The translations under genes and the position numbers were made by a program. This document shows positions 1 to 6,995 of a stretch of DNA of 11,937 nucleotides, piece after piece; position 1 is the first letter of the stretch; each line of letters begins with the position of its first letter. The stretch is from UBA5972 sp964588725 (GTDB lineage Bacteria > Pseudomonadota > Alphaproteobacteria > Rhodobacterales > Rhodobacteraceae), in the NCBI GenBank assembly GCA_964588725.1, contig CAZPQL010000076.1, positions 1 through 11,937 of the forward strand, in the 5' to 3' direction. The notes under the pieces are model-generated. The model searched no databases and was not told the DNA's origin. It saw only the letters and a list, made by a program, of their open reading frames with translations.

Positions 1-1
1 C

Positions 2-436
2 TTTTCCGAAATCTACGCCGCCGCCCCAACACAATACAGCAAACTTTATCCCGGCGTTGAAACAGCACTGAGCACGTTGCAGTCAGACGGATTCGCATTG
101 GGCATTTGCACCAATAAATCCAAACGTCTTACCGATCTGGTGGTCGCGGGACTGCTTGCAGACATCGATTTTGGCGTTGTCCTTGGTGGTGACTCGCTTG
201 ACAAACGTAAGCCCGACCCGCTCCCGTTGCAGACCTGCAAGACAATGCTGAACGCCACGCAAATGATCTATGTGGGTGATAGCGAAGTTGACTCCGCCAC
301 TGCCGTTGCCGCACGTGAAACCTTTCTGCTTTTTACCCAGGGTTACCGCCATTCAGATATCGGCGATATCGCGCATACCGCGACGTTCGACAGTTTCAAC
401 AACCTTCCCGACCTGATTTCAAAGCACCTGAAGTAA
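2..436 (+). CDS. HAD-family hydrolase, phosphoglycolate phosphatase-like (5' end cut off)
   Basis: The reading frame is open from base 2 to a TAA at 434-436, giving 144 C-terminal residues with no start inside the window. HAD landmarks visible are motif II (GICTNKS, Thr/Ser after a hydrophobic strand), the motif III lysine in DKRKPDPLPL, and motif IV in YVGDSEVDSATA, which supplies the acidic Mg2+ ligands. The motif I nucleophile (DxDxT) and most of the cap domain lie upstream of the window. The KRKPxPxPL and VGDSxxD arrangement is that of the phosphoglycolate phosphatase (Gph) subgroup, which dephosphorylates 2-phosphoglycolate formed in DNA repair or photorespiration. Related HAD enzymes share these motifs, so the substrate is an inference. 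The gene ends inside an inverted repeat that may act as its terminator. Confidence 0.85.
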   Translation, partial: FSEIYAAAPTQYSKLYPGVETALSTLQSDGFALGICTNKSKRLTDLVVAGLLADIDFGVVLGGDSLDKRKPDPLPLQTCKTMLNATQMIYVGDSEVDSATAVAARETFLLFTQGYRHSDIGDIAHTATFDSFNNLPDLISKHLK

Positions 437-460
437 TGTTTTCCCAAACTCTTCAGGTGC
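424..460 (+). terminator. Perfect inverted repeat across the HAD stop codon, possible terminator
   Basis: GCACCTGAAG (424-433) and CTTCAGGTGC (451-460) are exact reverse complements, giving a 10-bp stem around a 17-nt loop that contains the TAA stop. The sequence after the stem (GGTGCGTCTTAGTTTT) has only a short, delayed T-run. It is therefore either a weak intrinsic terminator or a 3'-end stabilising hairpin. The pairing is certain; the function is inferred. Confidence 0.5.
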
Positions 461-474
461 GGTGCGTCTTAGTT

Positions 475-620
475 TTATGCAGTTGCCGTGCCTCTGCGGT
501 GGTGACCCTGCTGCGCGGGTAACCGGCTTGTCCGCTGGTTCCTGAAGATAAAGCACACCAGCCATGTTACAGGACAATCCAAACACCGAAGATTTATCAC
601 CAGCAATTTGGCAAAGAGTT
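475..620 (+). ncRNA. Candidate structured RNA, possibly 6S RNA (ssrS)
   Basis: This stretch lacks a convincing protein gene and contains dense complementary segments. AACCGGC (521-527) pairs with GCTGGTT (534-540) as a 7-bp hairpin with one G-U. CCTG (541-544) pairs with CAGG (570-573). ACCC (505-508) pairs with GGGT (517-520). CGGTG (497-501) can pair with CACCG (584-588), and TTGCC (483-487) with GGCAA (610-614), closing an elongated fold of about 130 nt. The string CTCTGCGGTGGTGACC resembles the CTCCGCGGTTGGTGAGC segment of E. coli 6S RNA as I recall it. 6S RNA binds sigma70 RNA polymerase as a promoter mimic. The assignment is tentative and the boundaries approximate. A regulatory leader of ade is the main alternative. 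Confidence 0.35.
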
Positions 621-703
621 TCGGTCCGTCCAGCCAGAAAAGCCCACCGTCGCAGGACCTGTTCCCGTCGGCCAAATTTTACGCTTGTGCGGTCAGAAGC
701 TTA

Positions 704-2533
704 ATGAGACACTTGCGCATGAAAGCCGCCACTTCCCCGCAATTGAAATCCTGGGCCGACTGCGCTGCCAGACTGGTGGCGGTCGCGGCGGGACGCGCGG
801 CTGCAGATCTTGTCGTGAAAAACTGCCGCTGGGTTAATGTACACAGCCGCGAAGTGCTCGACGGACACGATCTGGCGATTGCAGACGGGCGGTTTGCCTT
901 TTGCGGACCCGACGCCAGCCATTGTATCGGCCCGGACACCAAGGTTATCGACGCAGGCGGGCAATACGCTATTCCGGGCCTGTGCGACGCCCATATGCAC
1001 ATCGAAAGCGGCATGCTGACGCCGGGCGAATTTGCCCGCGCAGTCATTCCGCACGGCACAACGACCATGTTTACCGACCCGCACGAAATTGCCAATGTTC
1101 TGGGCCTGCCCGGCGTGCGCCTGATGCACGACGACGCCATGGCGCAGGCGGTAAATATATTCACGCAAATGCCGTCGTGCGCGCCTTCGGCTCCGGGACT
1201 TGAAACCACCGGCGTTGAACTGGGACCTGAAGAAGTATCCGAGGCCATGGACTGGCCGGGTATCATCGGTTTGGGCGAGATGATGAATTTCCCCGGGGTG
1301 ATCAACGGTGATTCCAAAATGCTGGCAGAAATCGCAGCCACGCAAAACGCCGGCAAAACCGTTGGCGGGCATTATGCCTCGCCTGATCTTGGCCGCAATT
1401 TTCATGCCTACGCTGCCGGAGGGCCGGCGGACGACCACGAAGGCACCTGCGAGGCCGACGCGATTGCCCGCGTACGTCAGGGCATGCGCGCGATGATGCG
1501 TTTGGGTTCTGCGTGGTATGACGTTGAACCGCAGATTACTGCGATCACCGAAAAAGGGCTGGATAGCCGAAATTTCATTTTGTGCACCGATGATTGCCAT
1601 TCGGGCACGCTGGTCAATGATGGCCATATGAACCGTGCCGTACGCCACGCGATAGCCTGCGGATGCGAGCCGCTGGTCGCCCTGCAAATGGCCACCATCA
1701 ACACCGCCACGCATTTTGGCCTAGAGCGCGAGCTGGGCTCGATTGCGCCGGGGCGCCGCGCCGACCTGATCCTGACGTCTGATCTGACCGAACTGCCGAT
1801 CCACAGGGTGATCGCACGCGGGCAAACCGTTGCGATCGAGGGCGAAATTCAGGTCGAACCCGCACCGTTTCAATGGCCTGATAGCGCCCGCGACACCGTC
1901 AAGATGGGTAAGCAGTTAGGCGAAGATGACTTTGCGATAAATGCACCGGAGGGCGCCAATTCGGTCAAGGTCAAAGTCATCGGTGTCGTTGAAAATCAGG
2001 CGCCCACCAAAGCGTTGACCGCCACGCTGGCGATCAAGGATGGATTGGTTCTATCGGACGAAGACAAGGACGTCTGCCAGGTCGCACTGGTCGAACGTCA
2101 CCGTGGCACAGGCGGCGTGGTCAATGCGTTTGTTTCGGGATTTGGGTACAAAGGCGAATGCGCTGTAGCTTCGACCGTCGCGCACGACAGCCACCATATG
2201 ATCGTCGTGGGTACGTCACGCCACGACATGGCGCTGGCGGCCAATCGACTGGGCGAAGTTGGCGGCGGTGTCACCGTCTATAAAGACGGTAAGGAACTTG
2301 CGCTGATCAAGCTGCCGATCGCCGGACTGATGAGCGACAGCCCCGCCCGGGAAATCGCAAAAGAAGCCGACAAAATGGTTGCCGCAATGTCCGCCTGCGG
2401 CGTTTCAATCAACAACGGGTATATGCAACACACTTTTCTGGCTCTTGTGGTCATTCCGGAATTACGCATTTCCGATCAGGGCTTGATCGATGTGCGTAGT
2501 TTTGAAAAAACCAGCCTTTTTGAAGAGAATTGA
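704..2533 (+). CDS. ade: Adenine deaminase
   Basis: The product (609 aa; E. coli Ade is 588) deaminates adenine to hypoxanthine and ammonia in the cytoplasm (EC 3.5.4.2). It belongs to the amidohydrolase superfamily. Visible landmarks are the N-terminal strand region ADLVVKNCRWVNVHSREVL, the metal-binding DAHMHIESGM (His97 and His99), HGTTTMFTDPHEIANVLG, GLGEMMNFPGVI, a histidine in GGHYASPDLG, and the late active-site block CTDDCHSGTLVNDGH. The C-terminal domain includes VAHDSHHMIVVG and AGLMSDSP, typical of Ade rather than of dihydroorotases. I chose ATG 704 (weak AGAAG upstream). ATG 719 is equally possible. A TTG at 608 would add 32 residues with no family resemblance and would run into the structured RNA region. 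The amn gene follows after 3 nt, so the two are almost certainly cotranscribed. Confidence 0.95.
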   Translation: MRHLRMKAATSPQLKSWADCAARLVAVAAGRAAADLVVKNCRWVNVHSREVLDGHDLAIADGRFAFCGPDASHCIGPDTKVIDAGGQYAIPGLCDAHMHIESGMLTPGEFARAVIPHGTTTMFTDPHEIANVLGLPGVRLMHDDAMAQAVNIFTQMPSCAPSAPGLETTGVELGPEEVSEAMDWPGIIGLGEMMNFPGVINGDSKMLAEIAATQNAGKTVGGHYASPDLGRNFHAYAAGGPADDHEGTCEADAIARVRQGMRAMMRLGSAWYDVEPQITAITEKGLDSRNFILCTDDCHSGTLVNDGHMNRAVRHAIACGCEPLVALQMATINTATHFGLERELGSIAPGRRADLILTSDLTELPIHRVIARGQTVAIEGEIQVEPAPFQWPDSARDTVKMGKQLGEDDFAINAPEGANSVKVKVIGVVENQAPTKALTATLAIKDGLVLSDEDKDVCQVALVERHRGTGGVVNAFVSGFGYKGECAVASTVAHDSHHMIVVGTSRHDMALAANRLGEVGGGVTVYKDGKELALIKLPIAGLMSDSPAREIAKEADKMVAAMSACGVSINNGYMQHTFLALVVIPELRISDQGLIDVRSFEKTSLFEEN

Positions 2534-2536
2534 GCC

Positions 2537-4024
2537 GTGCCACACAAAAAGAAACTCAAAATCGAACTCATGACTGCGCGGGAACACCGGCCACAGATTT
2601 TTGATAATGCACGCGCGGCCGTTGAGCATCTGAAATTGTTGCATCTTGAGGCAACAACATTTTTGCGCGAAAGCTTTTGTGACGTTCTGAAAAGCACCAA
2701 ACCCCAAAACCGGTACCGGGCGTGGTACCCGGAAATTAGAATCACAACATCGTCGCACGCACATGGTGACAACCGTCTGGCGTTCGGGCACGTTCCCGAG
2801 CCCGGCACATATGCCACGACAGTTACTCGTCCCGACCTGTTCGAAGGCTACCTGCTGCAACAGATCGATTTGCTTATGGAGAACCACAAGGTGCCGGTTT
2901 CGGTTGGGCACTCCAACACACCCATTCCGTTGCATTTCGCTTTGCTCGGCGACAAGGACCTGTCTTCGGCTGACATAACGGCAACGGAATTTACCTTGCG
3001 CGATGTTTTTGACGTGCCCGACCTGAGCAATACAAACGACGAGATCGTCAACGGGCGTATGGAGGCAAACGAAATAGGTGCCCGTCCACTGGCGCCGTTC
3101 ACAGCGCAGCGTGTTGATTATTCACTGGCGCGATTGTCGCATTATATGGCGACGGAACCAGAGCATTTTCAAAACCATATTCTGTTTACCAACTACAAAT
3201 TCTACGTTGATGAATTTGCACGATTTGGCGAAGCCATGTTGGCGGACGAAAACTCCGGCTACACTCAATGGGTTGGACCCGGCAATGTCGTGGTGTCAAA
3301 AGCAGGCCAGCCGATTGTCGAACCCGGTAGTTTGCCGCAAATGCCCGCCTATCATTTGAAGCGACCGGACGGCAGCGGTATCTCGCTCGTCAACATCGGT
3401 GTCGGTCCGTCCAACGCTAAAACGGCCACCGACCATATTGCGGTGCTGCGCCCGCATGCATGGTTGATGCTGGGTCACTGCGCCGGACTGCGCAATTCGC
3501 AAAATCTGGGTGACTACGTGCTGGCGCATGCCTACCTGCGCGAGGATCACGTGCTGGATGACGACCTGCCGGTCTGGGTGCCTGTGCCCGCGCTGGCAGA
3601 AATTCAGATCGCATTGGAACACGCTGTTGAGGAAGTGACGGCGTATTCGGGGTACGAGCTTAAGCGTATCATGCGGACCGGAACGGTTGCGACAATCGAC
3701 AACCGCAACTGGGAATTACGCGACCAATCGGGCCCCGTGCAGCGGCTGTCGCAATCCCGCGCCATCGCGCTGGACATGGAAAGCGCCACGATCGCCGCCA
3801 ATGGCTTTCGCTTTCGCGTGCCTTACGGCACGTTGCTATGCGTGTCCGACAAACCCCTGCACGGTGAACTAAAATTGCCGGGAATGGCATCAGAATTTTA
3901 TCAAACGCAGGTCAGAAAGCACTTGCAGATAGGGATTCGCGCCATGGAAAGCCTGCGGGATATGCCATTAGAGCGTCTGCATTCGCGTAAATTACGCAGT
4001 TTTGAAGAGACGGCTTTTCTCTGA
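2537..4024 (+). CDS. amn: AMP nucleosidase
   Basis: The product (495 aa; E. coli Amn is 484) hydrolyses AMP to adenine and ribose-5-phosphate (EC 3.2.2.4). The protein is collinear with E. coli Amn as I know it. The N-terminal domain carries FGHVPEPGTYATTVTRPDLF, followed by RVDYSLARLSHY and LFTNYKFYVDEFARFG. The catalytic nucleoside-phosphorylase-like domain has GVGPSNAKT from Gly288, WLMLGHCAGLRNSQ, GDYVLAHAYLREDHVLD, DMESATIAA from Asp413, and YGTLLCVSDKPLHGELKLPG, ending in LERLHSRKLRSF. The GTG start at 2537 is preceded by GAAGAG, which lies inside the last codons of ade. An in-frame ATG at 2570 is an alternative start. Coupling to ade makes sense: Amn supplies the adenine that Ade deaminates, giving a route from AMP to hypoxanthine without AMP deaminase. 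Confidence 0.96.
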   Translation: MPHKKKLKIELMTAREHRPQIFDNARAAVEHLKLLHLEATTFLRESFCDVLKSTKPQNRYRAWYPEIRITTSSHAHGDNRLAFGHVPEPGTYATTVTRPDLFEGYLLQQIDLLMENHKVPVSVGHSNTPIPLHFALLGDKDLSSADITATEFTLRDVFDVPDLSNTNDEIVNGRMEANEIGARPLAPFTAQRVDYSLARLSHYMATEPEHFQNHILFTNYKFYVDEFARFGEAMLADENSGYTQWVGPGNVVVSKAGQPIVEPGSLPQMPAYHLKRPDGSGISLVNIGVGPSNAKTATDHIAVLRPHAWLMLGHCAGLRNSQNLGDYVLAHAYLREDHVLDDDLPVWVPVPALAEIQIALEHAVEEVTAYSGYELKRIMRTGTVATIDNRNWELRDQSGPVQRLSQSRAIALDMESATIAANGFRFRVPYGTLLCVSDKPLHGELKLPGMASEFYQTQVRKHLQIGIRAMESLRDMPLERLHSRKLRSFEETAFL

Positions 4025-4091
4025 ATCGGCGAAAAAGCGCTATTTTTCTTTGAAAATCGTCAAAAACCAATAGAAACAGGCCTACAAATGA

Positions 4092-4120
4092 TTGAGTTGT
4101 ACCGCTGTATCTAGTTAAAT
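4092..4120 (+). promoter_or_regulatory. Sigma70-like promoter of the HU gene
   Basis: TTGAGT (4092-4097) and TTAAAT (4115-4120) are separated by exactly 17 bp in an AT-rich gap after amn. Transcription would start near 4127, leaving a leader of about 45 nt. The leader contains a small AGCCC/GGGCT hairpin (4131-4143) and a GGA ribosome-binding core upstream of the ATG at 4173. This is a consensus match by eye only. Confidence 0.5.
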
Positions 4121-4172
4121 ACGGCCAATAAGCCCCAAGGGCTCGTATATCTTAAAAACAGGAAATGGACAC

Positions 4173-4463
4173 ATGTCGACAAAACCAATGACAAAAGCAG
4201 ATTTAGTGGCTGCGCTCGCTGACGCAACCGGCAGCGACAAAGCAAGCGCCGGTCGTTCGCTCGACGCACTGTGCGACATCATCACTTCGACGGTTTCAGG
4301 CGGGGGTGCGGTGACGATGCCCGGTGTTGGCAAATTTATGTGCCGCGACCGCCCAGAGCGCATGGTCCGTAACCCGGCGACCGGCGAGCAGTTCAAAAAA
4401 GACGCGGACCGTGTGGTCAAAGTGACCATCGCAAAAGCGCTGAAAGACGCAGTGAACTCCTAA
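4173..4463 (+). CDS. HU-family DNA-binding protein
   Basis: The 96-residue product has the size of a bacterial histone-like HU/IHF subunit, which dimerises and bends DNA non-specifically in the nucleoid. The N-terminal helices (MTKADLVAALADATGSDKA) match the HU pattern. The core GAVTMPGVGKF corresponds to the usual GFGTF turn. The DNA-gripping arm contains RNPATGE with Arg66, Asn67 and the intercalating Pro68, and the C-terminus KALKDAVNS is typical. It carries two cysteines (Cys34, Cys57), uncommon in HU, and a Gly-Gly-Gly turn at 43-45. The chosen ATG has GGA about 9 nt upstream. ATG 4188 (Met6) would give the canonical 91-residue length. It has its own promoter and terminator, so it appears monocistronic. 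Confidence 0.92.
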   Translation: MSTKPMTKADLVAALADATGSDKASAGRSLDALCDIITSTVSGGGAVTMPGVGKFMCRDRPERMVRNPATGEQFKKDADRVVKVTIAKALKDAVNS

Positions 4464-4504
4464 GTTCACGGCGGGGTGTTTCTCCCAGCATCCAAGTCAT
4501 CTAG

Positions 4505-4528
4505 GGTCGCCCTTGGGCGGCCTTTTTT
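4505..4528 (+). terminator. Rho-independent terminator after the HU gene
   Basis: GGTCGCC (4505-4511) pairs with GGCGGCC (4516-4522) as a 7-bp GC-rich stem with one G-U, a CTTG tetraloop, and an immediate run of six T (4523-4528). This is a classic intrinsic terminator 42 nt past the HU stop. It also excludes the upstream TTG at 4513 as a start for the next gene. Confidence 0.9.
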
Positions 4529-4542
4529 CATGGATATGTCAC

Positions 4543-5406
4543 GTGGATATCAAATCAATCTTCATGGGGCTCGCGTTTGTTCTGATGTGGAGCAGTGCAT
4601 TCACATCGGCCCGTATTATAGTGCAAAGCGCGCCGCCAATGATGGCGCTGTCGCTGCGCTTTTTTCTGTCGGGTCTGATTGCGGTGTCTTTGGCTGTTGC
4701 TTTGGGGCAGCGATTGCGCCTGAACCGCAGCCAATGGCGCGCCACGCTGATTTTCGGCGTGTGCCAGAACGCCCTTTATCTGGGTCTGTTTTTCATTGCT
4801 ATGCAAAACGTCGGCGCGGGGTTGGCGGCGATCGTCGCGTCCACCATGCCTTTGTTGGTAGCTCTTTTCAGTCGACTATTTTTGGGGGAAACGATCCGTC
4901 CGATGGGAATAGGCGGGCTTATCGTTGGATTCATCGGCGTTGCGATAATCATGGGAAGCCGCACGTCCACCGAACTTGATCAAATTGGTCTGCTGTTGAT
5001 GGTGATCGGTGTACTGGCGCTGACCTTGGCGACTTTGGTCGTGCGCAGCGCAACGTCGGGGGGCAATGTACTGATGGTCATGGGGCTGCAAATGCTTATT
5101 GGCAGCGCTGTGTTGGTATTTCCCGCCGTGTATTTTGAAACGATATTCGTGGTTTGGTCACCCGGTCTGATCGCAGCGTTCGCCTACACTTTGTTGGTCC
5201 CCGGATTGCTTGCGACCTGGGTCTGGATGCACCTGGTCAGCCGAATCGGCTCGACCCGCGCCGCAACTTATCATTTTCTTAATCCTTTTTTTGGCGTGGC
5301 CATTGCAGCGTTATTGTTGGGTGAGAGACTTGTCCTGCGGGATTTTATCGGCGTTAGCATTATCGCGGCGGGGATTTTAGCTGTACAGCTTTCGCGCCGC
5401 GTCTAG
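4543..5406 (+). CDS. EamA/DMT-family transporter
   Basis: This is a hydrophobic 287-residue protein with about ten predicted membrane segments in two tandem EamA repeats (EamA domain, RhaT/YdcZ-like drug/metabolite transporter superfamily), the usual length for the family. Characteristic pieces are the N-terminal FVLMWSSAFTSARIIV, the end of repeat one (AAIVASTMPLLVALFSRLFLGE), and the end of repeat two (YHFLNPFFGVAIAALLLGERL, then the final helix). The substrate cannot be read from the sequence; relatives export amino acids or other metabolites. I chose GTG 4543 because the frame upstream runs through the terminator. ATG 4564 is the alternative. There is no strong ribosome-binding site and no clear promoter of its own, so read-through from the HU gene is possible. 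Confidence 0.88.
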   Translation: MDIKSIFMGLAFVLMWSSAFTSARIIVQSAPPMMALSLRFFLSGLIAVSLAVALGQRLRLNRSQWRATLIFGVCQNALYLGLFFIAMQNVGAGLAAIVASTMPLLVALFSRLFLGETIRPMGIGGLIVGFIGVAIIMGSRTSTELDQIGLLLMVIGVLALTLATLVVRSATSGGNVLMVMGLQMLIGSAVLVFPAVYFETIFVVWSPGLIAAFAYTLLVPGLLATWVWMHLVSRIGSTRAATYHFLNPFFGVAIAALLLGERLVLRDFIGVSIIAAGILAVQLSRRV

Positions 5407-5481
5407 GCTGCAATGCACTTTGTTAAAGTTTCAAAGTCCTGACGCCATTGTGACATTCGGCGATGGATAGTTTTCATGACT

Positions 5482-5501
5482 ATATGCCAATTGTCGCATA
5501 T
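5482..5501. promoter_or_regulatory. Putative operator dyad upstream of the CcdA-like gene
   Basis: ATATGC (5482-5487) and GCATAT (5496-5501) are exact inverted half-sites with an 8-bp spacer that itself contains the palindrome CAATTG. A second short dyad, ATAGT/ACTAT, lies at 5467-5483. The site sits about 30 bp before the start codon in the 127-bp gap ahead of the CcdA/thioredoxin cluster. Its size suits a dimeric regulator, but no family can be named. Confidence 0.4.
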
Positions 5502-5533
5502 GTTCCCGCTAACAGAACGAAGGATTTGCGGAA

Positions 5534-6247
5534 ATGGAACTTGTATTTGGCTATCTTGCGGGGCTGTTGACCCTGATCAACCCGTGCGTGCTGCCTGTGC
5601 TGCCGATCATTTTGGGATCAAGCCTGCAAACCAGTAAGTACGGCCCCATCGCCATGGCGGCGGGGATGAGCGTATCATTCGTGGGCTTTGGCATGTTCGT
5701 CGCCGTTATCGGCCAGTCGATCGGTTTGACCACCGAACTTTTGGCGCAAATCGGCGCAGTCATGATGATGGGTTTTGGGGTGGTACTCATTGTGCCCAAA
5801 TTTGCCCACCGTTTTGAAACCGTCACAGCAGGAGTCGCGGCGGGCGCAGACAGCCGGTTCGACGATGTGGACCGTACGGGCCTGAAAGGTCAGTTTGTTG
5901 GCGGTTCGTTGTTGGGCGTGATCTGGTCGCCTTGCGTGGGGCCCACACTGGGTGGCGCAATTTCCCTGGCGAGTCAGGGTGAAAGTCTGGTGTGGTCTTT
6001 TTTGATCATGGTTAGTTTTGCGTTGGGTGTGTCGTCTATTATCGTTGGGCTTGGATACGGCACCCGCAAAGCGATCATGGGTCGGCAGGCGCAGTTGCGC
6101 AAATTTTCCCACGTGGTCCGCCCATTCATGGGTGCAATTTTCATCGCTGTTGGGCTGATGATCTATACCAACTTCAACTACGCCATCGAAGGGTGGTTGC
6201 TGGATGTTCTACCAATCTGGCTGCAGGATTTTTCTGTGGCGCTTTAA
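5534..6247 (+). CDS. CcdA/DsbD-type membrane thiol-disulfide electron carrier
   Basis: The 237-residue integral membrane protein has the six-helix pattern of the CcdA family (also SoxV). These proteins carry electrons from cytoplasmic thioredoxin across the inner membrane to periplasmic thioredoxin-fold partners. The two redox cysteines sit in the family motifs: Cys18 in the first helix (LINPCVLPVLP) and Cys134 in the fourth (WSPCVGPTLGG). The two halves are joined by a loop rich in charged residues (GADSRFDDVDRTG). AAGGA precedes the ATG at a normal distance. The next two genes encode exported thioredoxin-like proteins, which are natural electron acceptors. The pathway served (cytochrome c maturation, sulfur oxidation, or oxidative repair) is not shown here, as no ccm or sox gene is in the window. 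Confidence 0.9.
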   Translation: MELVFGYLAGLLTLINPCVLPVLPIILGSSLQTSKYGPIAMAAGMSVSFVGFGMFVAVIGQSIGLTTELLAQIGAVMMMGFGVVLIVPKFAHRFETVTAGVAAGADSRFDDVDRTGLKGQFVGGSLLGVIWSPCVGPTLGGAISLASQGESLVWSFLIMVSFALGVSSIIVGLGYGTRKAIMGRQAQLRKFSHVVRPFMGAIFIAVGLMIYTNFNYAIEGWLLDVLPIWLQDFSVAL

Positions 6248-6265
6248 GTAAAAAAGGAAAAGACA

Positions 6266-6691
6266 ATGAAACGACGCGAATTTCTTATATTATGTGCGGC
6301 CGCTGCGGCGGCGCCGCAAGTCACGACAGCCGGAACGGAAACCACGCAATTCACGCCCGGGGTCGTCGACGGATTGCTGGCCGAGGGTAAAACCGTTTTC
6401 GTGGATTTCTATACCGATTGGTGTTCCACCTGCAGGGCGCAGGGGCGCACGGTCGAGGCACTGCGTGCCGAAAACCCCGCCTACAACAAAAACCTGGAAT
6501 TTGTAAAAGTGGATTGGGACGTCTATTCCCAGTCCGAACTGGCGCAGTGGAACAATATCCCGCGCCGTTCGACACTTCTGGTTTTGCAAGGTGACAAGGA
6601 AATCGGCAGGATCGTCGCGGGCACGCGACGCAAGGACATCCAGGCGCTGATGGATGCAGGTGTTGCTGCGGCGCAATCCAAAAATTCATAG
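6266..6691 (+). CDS. Tat-exported thioredoxin-fold protein, copy 1
   Basis: This 141-residue protein starts with a twin-arginine signal (MKRREFLIL, then an Ala-rich stretch, probable cleavage near TTA at about residue 22), followed by one thioredoxin domain. The active site is DWCSTC with Cys53 and Cys56, after the strand VFVDFYT. Aligning the following NNIPRRSTLLVL to the E. coli thioredoxin GIRGIPTLLLF region puts Ser102 at the cis-proline position. It begins 18 nt after the CcdA-like gene with AAGGAAA as ribosome-binding site, so it is very likely in one operon and reduced by the CcdA-like protein in the periplasm. It is collinear with the second copy (6996-7415) without gaps from the Tat motif through Ser102. 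Its target protein is unknown. Confidence 0.88.
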   Translation: MKRREFLILCAAAAAAPQVTTAGTETTQFTPGVVDGLLAEGKTVFVDFYTDWCSTCRAQGRTVEALRAENPAYNKNLEFVKVDWDVYSQSELAQWNNIPRRSTLLVLQGDKEIGRIVAGTRRKDIQALMDAGVAAAQSKNS

Positions 6692-6730
6692 CACCCGTTG
6701 CCAGCTTTTTTGCGAATGGATGAATCATTT

Positions 6731-6841
6731 ATGAACCGTCGTAAATTCCTGGCCCTCGCCGTTGCCACGGACAAAGCTCTGATGCGCGCTGGAGGTTTCA
6801 GTTTGGCTGATTACGCGGAGCCCCTGCGGGGCACGAGATGA
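6731..6841 (+). pseudogene. Tat-signal-like ORF remnant between the two thioredoxins
   Basis: An ATG at 6731 opens a 36-codon frame beginning MNRRKFLALAVATDKALM. This matches the start pattern MKRR-x-F of both flanking thioredoxin genes and the Tat consensus. It then runs into the repeat hairpin and stops at 6839-6841 with no thioredoxin domain. There is no clear ribosome-binding site. The simplest reading is the leftover 5' end of a third paralogue or another Tat substrate, truncated where the repeat now lies. It could also be a chance ORF or a small expressed peptide. Confidence 0.35.
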
Positions 6842-6896
6842 GCCGCAAAGCGGCGGTTTGCCTGCGGCGCGAGTATTTTTGGCAAAGATGAAGCGA
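6820..6896. repeat. Intergenic hairpin repeat of a type I associate with Rhodobacterales
   Basis: Two adjacent GC-rich hairpins, GCCCC-tgc-GGGGC (6820-6832) and GCCGC-aaa-GCGGC (6842-6854), are followed by TGCGGC (6863-6868), which can pair alternatively with GCCGCA (6842-6847). Then comes GAGTATTTTTGGCAAAGATG and AAGC. I associate this hairpin plus GAGTATTTTT tail with dispersed intergenic repeats in Rhodobacterales; that is memory, not a search. It fills much of the 154-nt space before the second thioredoxin and may act as a terminator or processing site. Confidence 0.5.
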
Positions 6897-6995
6897 GAAG
6901 CGGATTTGGCAGACTTATGACACGGAAGTGACTGAGCCAAACTGTCCCACACCGGATTTATCGCCTAACGTGCCCAGTGGATCAGGAGGAAACCC

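Noticed and set aside
475..620. SRP RNA, tmRNA, RNase P or cobalamin riboswitch
   Set aside because: The hallmark strings of these RNAs (for example GGAAGGAAGCAG for SRP, or the tmRNA tag and acceptor ends) are absent.
608..703. TTG start extending adenine deaminase by 32 residues
   Set aside because: The extension does not resemble Ade N-termini, lacks a ribosome-binding site, and overlaps the structured RNA region.
701..1714. Long minus-strand open frame antisense to ade
   Set aside because: It mirrors a clear adenine deaminase, has an Arg/His/Gly-rich composition typical of shadow frames in GC-rich DNA, and shows no family motif.
4030..4047. GAAAAA/TTTTTC hairpin after amn as a terminator
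   Set aside because: The stem is only A-T pairs apart from one G-C, so it is too weak to call as a terminator.
4513..4542. TTG start for the EamA transporter
   Set aside because: It lies inside the loop and stem of the HU terminator, so a transcript ending there could not carry it.
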